Of a stretch of 64,000 nucleotides of DNA, positions 31,386 through 41,764 are shown one piece after another. A program made the translations under genes and the position numbers. Below the pieces are notes generated by a model. That model did not search any database, was not told the origin of the DNA, and was given only the letters and a program-made list of their open reading frames with translations. Location: assembly GCA_008330645.1 (NCBI GenBank), contig VLTN01000003.1:372001-436000 (forward strand), read 5' to 3'. The DNA comes from Cafeteria roenbergensis (lineage: Eukaryota > Sar > Bigyra > Bicosoecida > Cafeteriaceae). Numbering within the stretch: position 1 is the stretch's first letter; each line of letters starts with the position of its first letter.

Positions 31386-31841
31386 ACGCAGCAAACGCGC
31401 GGACAGAACAGCGGCCTCGCGAGGGTGCTTGCTGCAGTCGAGGGTCCCTGCAGCGCTCCTCGAGTGGCTGTGTTCCAGGCTTTGCACGGGCAACGGCTGC
31501 TGGCAGAGCCCGGCGCGCACAGCGCGCGCGGGGCGGCCACGAGAGCCCCAGACCAGAGTGCGGGCTGCGGGGGCACAACGGTGCCGCGGCGAGCCGGGTG
31601 AGGGGGTGTACGAAAGGTTCGATGGCGCGCAAGGGTGGTGATTGCTGACCTTGGCGGCCTCCCCCTCCCCGCGCGATGTGAGCGCCACTCATCCAATTCG
31701 CCGCGCTCGAGAGAGTCGCGTGTCCGAGTGCGCCCAGGCGCGCAAGGCGCTGGAATGTATGTGTCGCGCTCGCTGGTGGCAAGGCGGGATACGGGCTTGG
31801 CCCAAAAGGAATCTCCACTCACTCGGGCAACCCCCACGACT
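31386..31841. other. Intergenic, tandem minus-strand genes
   Basis: Between the SF1 helicase stop and the ankyrin gene start. No repeat, RNA gene or convincing ORF. Confidence 0.5.
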
Positions 31842-34800
31842 CTAGGCAGGCGGCACTGCCGCACACGAGGCGGCCGCTGCTGCGGCGGCACCGCTATAGG
31901 CAGGTACTCGGGTCTCCGTGGGCGGGGCGGCGTCGACAACCCCGTCAGCAACAACGGGGACCGTGTGAGACAAGTTCCAAAGGCCGCCCATCAGGGCTGC
32001 GGTGGCCACGACGCTTGACCACTCCTTGGACTGGAGCAAGATCCCCGGGTCGCCAACGAGCACGAGGAGGTCCCGGGCCCGACTGATGGCCACATTCGCA
32101 CGCCGGGGGTTCCTGAGGAACCCGACTTGGGACGCCTCTGACTGCCTGACGCGAACGCACCCGCTTGGCTCCTGCGCCGTGGACCCTGCTCGCACGGTGC
32201 TGACAAAGACGATGCTCTTTTCGTCGCCCTGGAACTTGTTCACTGTGGAGATGTTCATCGCGTCGACGAACTCCTTGCTCGCAAACCGGTGCATCACCTC
32301 CGTCATCTTCACCGCCTGCTTCCAGTAGGGGGTGCAGATTCCGAGGTGCTGCCCAGTGCACAGGCTTGTCAGGGACTGAGCAAGGCTCGCCGTCACGTTG
32401 CACTCAATGTCGTTGTATGTGGACGGCTCGTTCGGGTCCCGCTGGGTCACGCCTCGCACCGCAACGAAGATGACTCTGTTGTTTTCGCCAGCACGCGCCG
32501 TGGCAGCCACGGCCTTGCGAACGTGGTCCTCGAGTTCGGGGAAGCGGTGGAAGATGGCCTTGGCAACGTCTGCTCCACTCGCTCCGGTCAAATGGTGTGC
32601 CCCCAACGCGCGAAGCTTGTCTTGCAACAGCCCCTTCGCCGCGCGCCCTCGCTCGTAGCCAGACTTGTCAGTGGCCCCGCGAGCCGAAACAACGCGTCCG
32701 CCATAAAAGGCGTTGGACCACACAGACGTGATGGAGACGGGGGACCGGAAGGACCGAGTCAACAGCACACACCTCCGGTCGCCGTCGCGCCCCAGCTTCG
32801 CTGCTTCGGACCAGCGCTTCCTGGACTCCGCCAGCCCAGGACTGCGGCTGGCAAACAGCTCTGCGCGCCGGATATCGTCGTGGCGCGACGCGGGGTGCTC
32901 GCTGGGACCAAACCTCGCCTCGGCGAAGGCACGCTCGAGGAAGGGCCCAGAGCAAGTGCTCGGCTCCCCGGCGTCAACGATGTCGTACAGAGGCTGCAGG
33001 CTCTCGCTCACTCGAGCCTCCGCCTCTTCGGGTGGTGTGGCGGCGGCACGCTCACCGTCGCTGGAGTCCGACAGCTCCGATTCTGCCTCGTCGGCGCCGG
33101 AGTCAGCCGTCGCTGCCTCACGCGAGTCGTCGGAAGCTTTGCAGTCAGCATCTGCCAGAGCGGTTGCCCGCTCACGAAGGTCCCCAGCTAGCTTGCCGAC
33201 AGCCGCCAAGCGACGGCGGAACTTCTGTGCGTACGGAGTCGGGCCGCACACATCGCTAGGCCTGCACAGCTGTTCTGCAGCCGCTCGAACGGCCTTGTTG
33301 GCCGCCCACGCTGATGCCGACGTGCGTCCAGGAAAGCGCGCGCGCATATGCGCCGCCAGGACACTTTCCTTCAGTGCAATCGCCGCTCGCTGAGCGGGAG
33401 TCAAGGCTTTGGTCTTGCGGCGGACGGCCTTCTTCTTCGGTCCCGCATCGCCGTCCGGGCCCTGTGCCGCTGCTTCGCCCTCGTGAGGGTCGTTCCGCAC
33501 CGAGGCCACATACTCCTCCTCGGGAAGCACGGTCGAGCCAAGCATTCGCTCGAAGGTCGAAATTGCTCCCCCGCACCATTTGACGATGCCCGACGCAATG
33601 ACTGGGTTCAGCTGCTTGTGGTCCCCGCACAGCACGATAGTGGGCGCCACTGCGGTTTTGGGGGTGCGCACCGCAGTGTCTTGGCCGGTGAGGCGCAGCA
33701 TCGGCAGCACCTGTTGCCCGACACTTTCGACGAGGGGGTGCCCCACGGGTCCGTCGGGACCGAATCCAAACGGCAAGGTCCCAAACACACCTGCCGCCAC
33801 AGCTTCGGCGGTCAAGGATCCTGGCTTTGCGACGAAGTGCGAAGCTACCTTGAGGCTTCTGTTGTCGGATCCCGACCCGATGCCTGCCGAGAGCAGGCAC
33901 AGCAGCTCTGCTTCCGAGGGCGTGGACGCTTCGTCCACAATGACAAAATCAAACGGCGGTCCTTCTCGCGAAAACACCAGCCTGCTGGCGGTGTTCACTG
34001 TAGCCAGCACAACCTTGGCGTCGTGGAGCTGTCGAAACGTTGGTACCGATGGAATGCGGCCGCGCCCTGACCCCACCGTGGCTGCGACGTCAAGGATGAC
34101 ATCGATTTCTGCGTCACTGAGGCTCGAACGCATCTTGACCCTGTTCCGCTGGCTACTGAGCCACCGCAGCACAGCTCCCGGTGGGAAGTCGGGATTCGCC
34201 TTGAGCAGCCTGAGCAGCAGACCGTCGACGGAGCTGTTGGAGTGGCCAACGACGAGACACCGAATGTGCGGCGACTGCGTCACCTGCAGGATGAGCTCCA
34301 CAAGCGTTGCCGTCTTTCCCGTTCCAGGGGGGCCGCGAATGAGCCGCAGCCGTGGGCGAAGCAGGCAGCCTCCGATCGCAGCCTTCTGGTCGGTCGTGAG
34401 CTCCGTCTTGCTCAGCGACTTTCCGCCTGCCGCGCCAGAGTGGAATGCGCGCAGCGCAACGTCTTCTCCGGGCATGTAGCTTGAACCTGCCGCCCCAGCC
34501 CCAGTCTCAACGGGAGAAACCGCTGGCCCAGGAAACATGGCGGCGAGGAGAGGCGGCAGCCGATGCGTCTCCCCTGACACCGCCTTGTCCACAGCTTTCC
34601 CGTAGGTCCGGCCGAGCAGCACCTCGTACAGCATTCTTGTGAGCTGGTTTGACATGGAATCCGCAAGCAGGCAAGGGGTGGACCCAGGCCCACCGTCGAT
34701 CACGCGCTTGAGCCTGCCAACGTCGCCCGTGTCCAGGACCTTGAGAGTGATTTTTGATTTCGAGGAGCCCAATACCTGGCAACCAATCTTGTGCTCCGGG

Positions 34801-35840
34801 TTGAACAGGATGTCCGCTTGAAACGTGCGTTCGGCGCCCTCGAACGAGTCCATGTCAACTGGCATGAGGGTCAGCAGCTTGCCGGGCTCAAGCCTGTGCC
34901 GGTCGTGCTGGCGCTCGATCCACTGCTTGTGTTCCGGGGAATCGCCAACCACTTCGACAACGTCGGGTTCCACTGGGTGGGCCGACGCCTTGAGCCCGCT
35001 GCCAGTATCGAGGATCAGTTCATTGAACTGTGCCAGGCTTTCGAGGCGGTCCAACGTGCAGAGCTTCAACGCAAACTGCTCAGCCGCGACTGGCCAAGTG
35101 TGGCGGACCGGGCCTTTTGCGGGCAAGAAGGCTGGGATTGCTGGGCCAGCCAGCGCCCTAGCAGCGCCCACAATGCCCTCGATGGCGTCGAAAGCCGGAA
35201 ACGTCTGCTCCTTCCAGTGATCAAGCTTCAGCGCCTCCAGCAGTTCCACGTTTGGTGCATAGTGCTTCCCACTGCGCAGGGCTGTTGATGCTCGCTCGAG
35301 GAGCTTTTCGAAGCTGGATGATAAGGCTGGGGGCTTGAGAAACACGAGTGCGGCCTCGAAGCATTCTTCAGTCAAGGAGGGCGCGGAGCTGCGATGCAGG
35401 ACGGCCTGCTGATGCACGGTGTGAGACAGCGTCCAGAAAGGGCTGTCCTCGCGGCCACACATTTGGTGGCCAAGCTCGGTCGATGTGGCAGCGCCACTGT
35501 CGTGCTCGGAGGGCTTGAGGAACAGATCCAGATGGCAAAGAACAGCATGCGACGATCCAGATTTCGAAACGGTCGCGACGAACTTGAGCCGGGTGAGCCC
35601 GGCACCCCGGTCACCCCGGGCGGCACTGATGAGGGCTTCCCACTTGCCAGCCGGAGTCCGCCGGCATCGTGCCACCGTCACGGTGTCCTCGGACGGATGG
35701 GCGGCCACCGAGAGCACGTTCATGCCTTCCACGCCGCTCGCCGCTGAGAAGACGATCCTGAGTGCCCCCGGCATGCGCCCTGGCGTGACCAGGACGGGTT
35801 TCCCCGTCGACAGCAAAACTTGCTCGCGTCTGAAAGCCAT
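31842..35840 (-). CDS. SF1 (UPF1-like) helicase
   Basis: A single-exon protein of 1332 residues from MAFRREQVLL; a Met 13 codons upstream is possible. The helicase core runs from about residue 480 to 1300. Motif I is GPPGTGKT near 505, motif II VDEAS near 635, motif III GDHKQLNP near 745. Further on are RSFRSPVSI (IV), NISTVNKFQGDEKSIVFVS (V) and RRANVAISRARD (VI). This set is that of the SF1B UPF1/SMUBP2/DNA2-type group, ATP-driven 5'-3' translocases on RNA or DNA. The first 450 residues match nothing I recognise; no UPF1 CH zinc domain is visible, so it is not UPF1 itself. The insert between III and IV is long, acidic and Ser-rich (SDSSDGERAAATPPEEAEA). It is paired divergently with the dNK gene. 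Confidence 0.88.
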   Translation of the reverse strand: MAFRREQVLLSTGKPVLVTPGRMPGALRIVFSAASGVEGMNVLSVAAHPSEDTVTVARCRRTPAGKWEALISAARGDRGAGLTRLKFVATVSKSGSSHAVLCHLDLFLKPSEHDSGAATSTELGHQMCGREDSPFWTLSHTVHQQAVLHRSSAPSLTEECFEAALVFLKPPALSSSFEKLLERASTALRSGKHYAPNVELLEALKLDHWKEQTFPAFDAIEGIVGAARALAGPAIPAFLPAKGPVRHTWPVAAEQFALKLCTLDRLESLAQFNELILDTGSGLKASAHPVEPDVVEVVGDSPEHKQWIERQHDRHRLEPGKLLTLMPVDMDSFEGAERTFQADILFNPEHKIGCQVLGSSKSKITLKVLDTGDVGRLKRVIDGGPGSTPCLLADSMSNQLTRMLYEVLLGRTYGKAVDKAVSGETHRLPPLLAAMFPGPAVSPVETGAGAAGSSYMPGEDVALRAFHSGAAGGKSLSKTELTTDQKAAIGGCLLRPRLRLIRGPPGTGKTATLVELILQVTQSPHIRCLVVGHSNSSVDGLLLRLLKANPDFPPGAVLRWLSSQRNRVKMRSSLSDAEIDVILDVAATVGSGRGRIPSVPTFRQLHDAKVVLATVNTASRLVFSREGPPFDFVIVDEASTPSEAELLCLLSAGIGSGSDNRSLKVASHFVAKPGSLTAEAVAAGVFGTLPFGFGPDGPVGHPLVESVGQQVLPMLRLTGQDTAVRTPKTAVAPTIVLCGDHKQLNPVIASGIVKWCGGAISTFERMLGSTVLPEEEYVASVRNDPHEGEAAAQGPDGDAGPKKKAVRRKTKALTPAQRAAIALKESVLAAHMRARFPGRTSASAWAANKAVRAAAEQLCRPSDVCGPTPYAQKFRRRLAAVGKLAGDLRERATALADADCKASDDSREAATADSGADEAESELSDSSDGERAAATPPEEAEARVSESLQPLYDIVDAGEPSTCSGPFLERAFAEARFGPSEHPASRHDDIRRAELFASRSPGLAESRKRWSEAAKLGRDGDRRCVLLTRSFRSPVSITSVWSNAFYGGRVVSARGATDKSGYERGRAAKGLLQDKLRALGAHHLTGASGADVAKAIFHRFPELEDHVRKAVAATARAGENNRVIFVAVRGVTQRDPNEPSTYNDIECNVTASLAQSLTSLCTGQHLGICTPYWKQAVKMTEVMHRFASKEFVDAMNISTVNKFQGDEKSIVFVSTVRAGSTAQEPSGCVRVRQSEASQVGFLRNPRRANVAISRARDLLVLVGDPGILLQSKEWSSVVATAALMGGLWNLSHTVPVVADGVVDAAPPTETRVPAYSGAAAAAAASCAAVPPA

Positions 35841-36246
35841 GGCAGCGCGATGCCTCGAACACGCGGGAAAAACCAACACACGAAAATCTGGATTCCGATT
35901 GCACTTCCCCCGTGCGGGCAGAAGGGCTTCCGCGCCTCGGGCCGCGACACACTCGGGCCTCGCCGAGACTCAGCGCCAGAAAGCACGCCAAGCCAGGCTC
36001 GAGAGCGATGAAAGCGCAGCTGGTGGCCGCGCCGGGCGTCGCTTCGGAGGCCGCGAGAGTGGCTCGGCCCGCCGGCAGAGGCCCGTATCGATATTTTCAC
36101 CCACGCAAGCATATCAGCCGGCAGAGCAGCGCAGCGCCGCAAGTTTGAACCTTGGCGAGACGACGGCGCTGCTGCGCGCGCCGCCAGACCCCACCGCACG
36201 AGAGAGCAACCCGGCAACGTCGCACTGGGCTAGCCCACGCGTGAAC
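35841..36246. promoter_or_regulatory. Divergent promoter region helicase/dNK
   Basis: 406 bp between opposed start codons. Contains the AT-rich island CGATATTTTC at about 36089..36099, unusual against the local GC content. Confidence 0.5.
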
Positions 36247-37053
36247 ATGGCGTCCGCCTCGTCTGCTGCGGCGCCCGGTGCTGCTGAAGTCAAGTTTGAC
36301 CTCGGCGCGGCGGCTGTGCCAGGCACGTTCATCTCCATTGCCGGCTTGATCGGGGCCGGGAAGAGCACGCTGTGCGACGCCCTCAGCAAAAAGCTGGGGC
36401 TGCCTGCATACCACGAGGCTGTGGACTCGAATCCGTACCTCGGGAAGTTTTACGCCGACAAGAAGAGCTTCGCGTTCGGCTTGCAGGTGCATTTGCTGAC
36501 GGAACGCTTCTCGCAGCAGCAGCGCATCGTGTGGATGGAGCGCGGCGCTGTACAGGACCGCTCCATCTACGAAGACGCGGTGTTCGCCCGCATGCTCAAC
36601 GAGGCGGGGGACCTGACGGACCTCGACTACCGCACGTACACGCGGCTCTTCAGCCAGATGAGCCGCTTCATGTCGCGACCCACCGCGCTGGTGTATCTGG
36701 ACCTCTCGCCGGAGGAGAGCCTGGAGCGGATCCGCCTTCGCGCGCGCAGCGTTGAGTCGGGAATCACTCTGGAGTACTTGCAGGCGCTGCACCGCAACTA
36801 CGAGATCTTCCTGACCGAGGTGGCCCTGACAGTGCCGGTTATCCGCGTCAAGTACGACAAGTTCTACGACGTCGACGCCGTGGCCCGCGCAATCGTGGAG
36901 GAGCTGAGAGGCATCGGGAACATTCGCTCCGTCACGGTTGACGACCCGGACGCGCCAAACGCCTCGCAGGTGGCGGCCAAGGCCAAGGATGCCACCCCAG
37001 CCGACGACGCTGCGGCCGCTGGAGGCGCAAGTGCTGCGGAGCCCTCGGCGTAG
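36247..37053 (+). CDS. Deoxynucleoside kinase
   Basis: A 268-residue, single-exon protein. It phosphorylates salvaged deoxynucleosides to monophosphates. The P-loop GLIGAGKST is near residues 31-39, in FISIAGLIGAGKSTL. The catalytic and substrate region includes YHEAVDSNPYLGKFY, FALQ-like FGLQVHLLTERF and the conserved QDRSIYED near 105. The LID motif RIRLRARSVESGITLEYLQ is near 155-175. GLIGAGKST matches bacterial deoxyadenosine/deoxyguanosine kinases more than the mitochondrial TK2/dGK loop (EGNIASGKST), so a purine-leaning specificity is possible but not shown. The C-terminal 40 residues are Ala/Asp-rich and poorly structured. The ATG at 36247 is chosen because upstream codons have no family similarity. 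Confidence 0.92.
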   Translation: MASASSAAAPGAAEVKFDLGAAAVPGTFISIAGLIGAGKSTLCDALSKKLGLPAYHEAVDSNPYLGKFYADKKSFAFGLQVHLLTERFSQQQRIVWMERGAVQDRSIYEDAVFARMLNEAGDLTDLDYRTYTRLFSQMSRFMSRPTALVYLDLSPEESLERIRLRARSVESGITLEYLQALHRNYEIFLTEVALTVPVIRVKYDKFYDVDAVARAIVEELRGIGNIRSVTVDDPDAPNASQVAAKAKDATPADDAAAAGGASAAEPSA

Positions 37054-37326
37054 GTCTGCCTTGGGTCCGCGGCGGCGCGAGGCTTGCCCGCCGCCTTGGG
37101 TGGTGAGTCGCCTCCGCTACCTCGGCATCAGGCCCGCCCAGCCCTGCTTGTTCGTTCTCGTTCGCTGCCTGCCTGATCCTGCGTCGAAACCGACGCGGAC
37201 ATCCAGCACCAAGCCTGCCACACCCTCACGCACCCTTGGCAAAACACCCGCGGCCCACGCAGCGCGCCGCTCGCTCTGGGGGCTCTTCACGGCATTGGCC
37301 GGGCGGCCCACGCTCCGAAGGATGGC

Positions 37327-40300
37327 TCAGAGATAGGCGACCACCGACCCGTCGGAACACGCGGCCCACACGCACGGGGTGAGCGGGTGCGCGCAAACGT
37401 CGGCCACGGCGTCCGAGGGCCCCCGCAGCCTGGCCAGGGGCACGGCGGGCGCCCGCAGGTCGAACACGTAGGCAGAGGCATCAGCGCTCCCGGTGACGAC
37501 GAAGCGCCCGCACCGCGTGAGCGTGGCCCCGGCGCAGAGAGGGCCACCGAGCCTCTGGGACTGTCCCGCGAAGGCCGCGACGGGATCCGCGCACGGCGTT
37601 CGCAGGTCCCACGCAAGAAGCGGCGCCGCAGAGCCGGCAGAGCTCGATCCCATGGACGCAGTGAGTGCCAGGTCGCCGAACGCGCGGACCACGCGCGGCA
37701 CGGCAGCCTCGGGCAGGGCAAAGCCCCCGCTCGCCGCCGGCCCTCCGCCCGCCGCCAGGTCCACCGCGCAGACCGTCCCGTCGGACAGGCCGACCAGCAC
37801 TCCCGTCCCGTCTGGGCCCTGCTCGGTGTGGAGGCAAGTGGTGGCCCGGGCGGGGGGGCCGGCCAGCCTGCTCACACCGCGAGACGCGCCGCCGCCCGCC
37901 CCGCCAGCTGCTGCCCTCGCGTCGCCGGCAAGACCAAGGTCCGCTGCCAGGCGGCAGCGGGTGAGCCCGTCTCTGCCCTGCACGCCGTCGCATAGCCCGT
38001 TTTCCTCCACCGTCAGCTCGTACACCAGCAGCTCCCGCTTCGCTGCCACGCACATCACCCGGTCCGCGTGGCAGAACCCCACGCCGGAGGGGCTTTCCAC
38101 GCGAGCCGCGGAGCCGACGCCGCCCGAACCCGTGCTCGGCGCGCCGCCGGTTTCCGTTGGTGCGCCGCGCGCGCGCGAGCCGCCTCGGGACGACGGGGGT
38201 TTCTTCGCCGCGCCGCCCCCCGACGTGCCGACGGCGCCGCTGCGCCGTCGCAGGGTGAGCAAGGGGGCAGACCGGCCGGCCGCCCAGACGCACACCGGAC
38301 CAGCGGAGTGCACCGACGCGACCAGCGGGACGGAGGCCTGTCTGGCATCGCTCGCTGACCGCAGGCCGCTTCCGGCCTGGCGCTGCCGGAGCATGAGGGC
38401 GCCAGCTCGGTAGGACCTCCACGACGTTGCGAGGGCCAGGACGGCCCCGGACCCGCCGCCACCGGCCGACCGCGGCGCGCCCCTGTCCCCGGCCGCCCCC
38501 GCGGCGGCGCCTCCAGTCCCCGCCGCGGCGCTCGCGGTGCCGTGCGCGTCCGGCTCGCCGCGCACCACGCCCGCGCTTCCCGCCCCGCTGCCCCCCGGAG
38601 GCCACTTGGCCCCGCCCGGCGGCACTGCGGGCAGCGCCACGGTGGTCACCGCCCCGTCCCACCCGCCCAGAACGAGCACCCGGCCCTGCCTGTCGACGCA
38701 CGCCCTGCGAAGCGCCGAGGACGCCGCTCGCGCGCCCCCCGACACTGCTGCCCTCGTCCTGCCCGCGCCAGCAGCGGCGTCGCCGTCCAGCCAGTCGCGA
38801 AACCTCTCACTCCACCTGGACGGCGCCACCGGTTCCAGCGGACTGCCGGGCACCGCAGCGGCTCCAGCCCAGCCCGCGTCGGCCACCAGCGCCGCCGCCA
38901 CGGCCTCCGGGTCCCGCTTCGAGGCAACAGCGTTCGCGAGTGCCTGCGCCCGGGCCGTCGCCCGCTCGCCCGCAACGCGCGACGGTGCGGGCTTCGCCTT
39001 GCGTCCCGCCCCGAAGAGCGCGGTTCGGGGCGCGGTCCCCCCGTATCCTGACGACCGAATCCTCGAGCCATCGAACACGACCGCCGCGGATGGGCCGGCC
39101 GAGGATCGGGCTCCCGCCGGCCCCCTCCGGCTCTGCCTGCTTCGGGCCCGGAGGGGCGGGTCCGCTGCCCGGAGGCCCCGCACCAGCTGCTGGCTGGCCA
39201 GGTGGGCGGGCAGCGGAAGAGTGGGCGCGGCGCCTGCCAGGCACCCCTCAGCCAGCGCGCCAGGCCCTGCTCGCAGCGTCGACGCGATGGTCGCGGGAAC
39301 GGCCCGGGCGGGAGCCGCGCCCGCATGCAGCGGCCTGCCGCTGCCTCGTCGGCCGGGCGCGGCGTTGGCCCGACTTGTGGCAACTCTGTCGCCGCCGGCA
39401 GCTGCTCGGCCTGCGGCTGTAGCCTCCCGGACGCGCCGCGGGCTGGGAGTGAGCGGGCTGTGCGGCCGGCCGGCGGCCCCGCTGCCCTGCCCTGCAGCGC
39501 TTGAGAGGGGCGACCCCGAACCGGCACCGCGCGGTCCGCCTGCCCGACTGTCCCGACCTCCCAGCGCCGGCCCCGGCGCACTGGAGCGCGAGGCGGCAGC
39601 CCACTTGCCCCTGGGGCCAGTCGCCAGCCCGCCTGCGGCGGGGGCACCCCCAGAGAGGGTGCCAGCCCCCGGGCCCGCGCCGGCCTCCGGCTGCCCCAGG
39701 AGCCATGCCGGCAGAGCGCGGGTCGGCGAGCCGTCACCAGCCCCGGCCCACCCATGCGCTCCCGGCTCCACCCCAGGGCCACTGGTCACGCTCGCAGCGC
39801 TGTTCACGGCGCCTTCGTACCCGCCGTCGAGGCCGTCGTCCACGTCATCGAACGAGCCGTCGCCGTAGTCATCGCTGTCGTCCCCGTAGCCGCCAACGCC
39901 TCCGGCGCACGCTGCCGAGGCGTCATCCCCGCCCGGGTCCCTGGCACCGCCTCCGGCGCCTGCCCCGACGCGCCGCCCTGCCGCGTCGCCTCCAGCTTCC
40001 CGTTCCTCATGCGCGCCGCCCCGCAGCCAGCCGGACGACACCACGGACGCGGACCGACCCCAAACGCTCCACACACACGCGATGTCGCCGCGCACGCCGG
40101 CGCGGCCAAGGACAGGCGCCGGGTCCATGTCGTCCCCGGGCTGCGACCGCGACACCGTCACCACAGCCTCGCCTCTGGCAGTGGTCGCCACTCCAAGGGC
40201 GACGCTGGGCGCGACTGCCCACTTCGCCGAGCGCACACCGTCCCCGCCAGCTGCTGCGCCCGGCGCCACGGGCACAGGAAGCCGGGAGGCTAGGTCCAGC

Positions 40301-41665
40301 AGCACGATGCCGGCAGAGCTGCAGCACGCGAGCAGGCTGGGGCGCTGCTTAGCGGCAGGCGACGACACTGACTCCAGCCATGAGGGCACGAGCGACTCTG
40401 CGGCGCCCGCGTCGGAGGCGGCCGGGCCCGAGGCGGCTCCGGCGACGGCTTGGCCCGGCAGGTGCATCAGCGCCGTCACGGCGATCGAGCCGGCAGGATC
40501 GACCAGCACGCCGGCCGAGGGGGCGTGGTGGGCAGCTGGACGCACGCCCGCCGCGGCCCCAGCGGCTCCAGCGGCTGACAGGCTGGCTGTTTGCAGCAGC
40601 GGCACGGCCAGCCGAGCCACGACCGTGGCGCGAACGGCATAGCCGCCTTCGCCACGCCCACCAGCGGCTCCCGCGACCCATCCTAGCAGCACCTCCCCGG
40701 CCTGCGTGCCCATCGCCACGGCAGAGGAGCCAGTCCGAGCGCCTGACTGCTCGGGCAGCAGCGCCAGGCATCGCGGCGGCGAGGAGCCCAGCACGCCGGA
40801 GCTGGCCGCGACGCAGTCGTTCTGCACGTCCCACACTTCGAGGGCGCGGCGCGCAGTGCCGACGAGCGCGAGGCCTCTGTCGGCGTCAAGCAGAACAGCG
40901 CACAGTGCCGCCGACCAGGTCCGTTCCCACCGCGAGCGCGAGGCATCCCTGGCGGCCCACGCAGCCGCCTCCAGCTGGAAGTCTTCTGTGGACGCCCCTG
41001 AGGGCGGCGTTGTGGGCCGTGGCCCGGGAACTGGAGGGCGCTGCGGCGGCAGCACGGACAAGACGCCCGAGCCGCCCGAGCTGCCTGCCTTGGACACGTC
41101 GGCCACCGCGATCCTCCCGCCTCCGCACAGCAACGCGAGGGAGCCCATGGCGCAGAGACCGCCACTGGACGCCATGACGGGCACGTCCCGCGCGAGCACG
41201 GAAAGCTCAGCGTCGCCGCAGTCCCGCACCGAGAGCAACTCGCGCTCCGTGGCTGCAAGCGCCATGGCGCCGCCCGTTCGCAGCGGGCACAAGGCCCTTA
41301 TACGCCCCCTACAGGAGCCGGCCGTGGTCCATGCCCCCCCGGCAAGCGGCTGCGAGGAGGCCGGCAAACGGCAATTCATTGTGGCACGGTGTGGAGCGCT
41401 CGCAAGTCACGGACACGAAGCCGTGCTGGCCCACGCCATTCGTTGCAGCGCGCGGTGTGTGGTTTGTGCGGCTGTCCACGCGACGGCCGCGACGGGAGCG
41501 GGCGAGGGGCAACGGGCGTTGCGCGCGCTCTTGGGCGCGAGAGCTCACTCGAGCCAGGCACTCTGCTCGGCGGCCAGAATACGTTGCAATAATGACATCC
41601 TCCCCGGACACGGTCATGGCGGTGACATCCTTTCCGCACACGGCCTCGTCGCGGGTCCACTCCAT
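37327..41665 (-). CDS. Large WD40-repeat protein, WDR27-like
   Basis: Exon 1 41549..41665 (39 codons, MEWTRDEAVCGKDVTAMTVS) splices in phase 0 across a 198-bp intron to exon 2 37327..41349, giving 1379 residues. The junction restores a beta-propeller opening (DVIIATYSG ... RIRALCPLRTGGAMALAA). WD-like blades occupy roughly 1-420 (DRGLALVGTARRALEVWDVQ) and 1000-1379 (GVLVGLSDGTVCAVDL; GRFVVTGSADASAYVFDLRA; CVWAACSDGSVVAYL). Between is a Gly/Ala/Arg/Ser-rich linker of several hundred residues. The ending (CGRFVxxGSxDxxAYVxDLR, then a final blade) resembles WDR27 as I recall it; human WDR27 is shorter. WDR90-type centriolar proteins are the main alternative. No function can be assigned from sequence. 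Confidence 0.65.
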
Positions 41666-41764
41666 GCGCGGGCGCGAGTGGGCACCTGCACTCTGCGAGC
41701 TTGGCAGCCGGCGCCTGCGCGGGGCTCTGCCTCCGTGCGACCGTCGCTCGCCGCCGGCGCGGGG

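Noticed and set aside
31842-35840. Naming the SF1 helicase UPF1 or DNA2
   Set aside because: The helicase core fits the group, but neither the UPF1 Cys/His zinc region nor a DNA2 nuclease/Fe-S motif is visible.
37387-39868. Plus-strand frames opposite the WD-repeat gene
   Set aside because: Pro/Arg/Ser-rich noise with no motif; the minus-strand frame carries WD blades.
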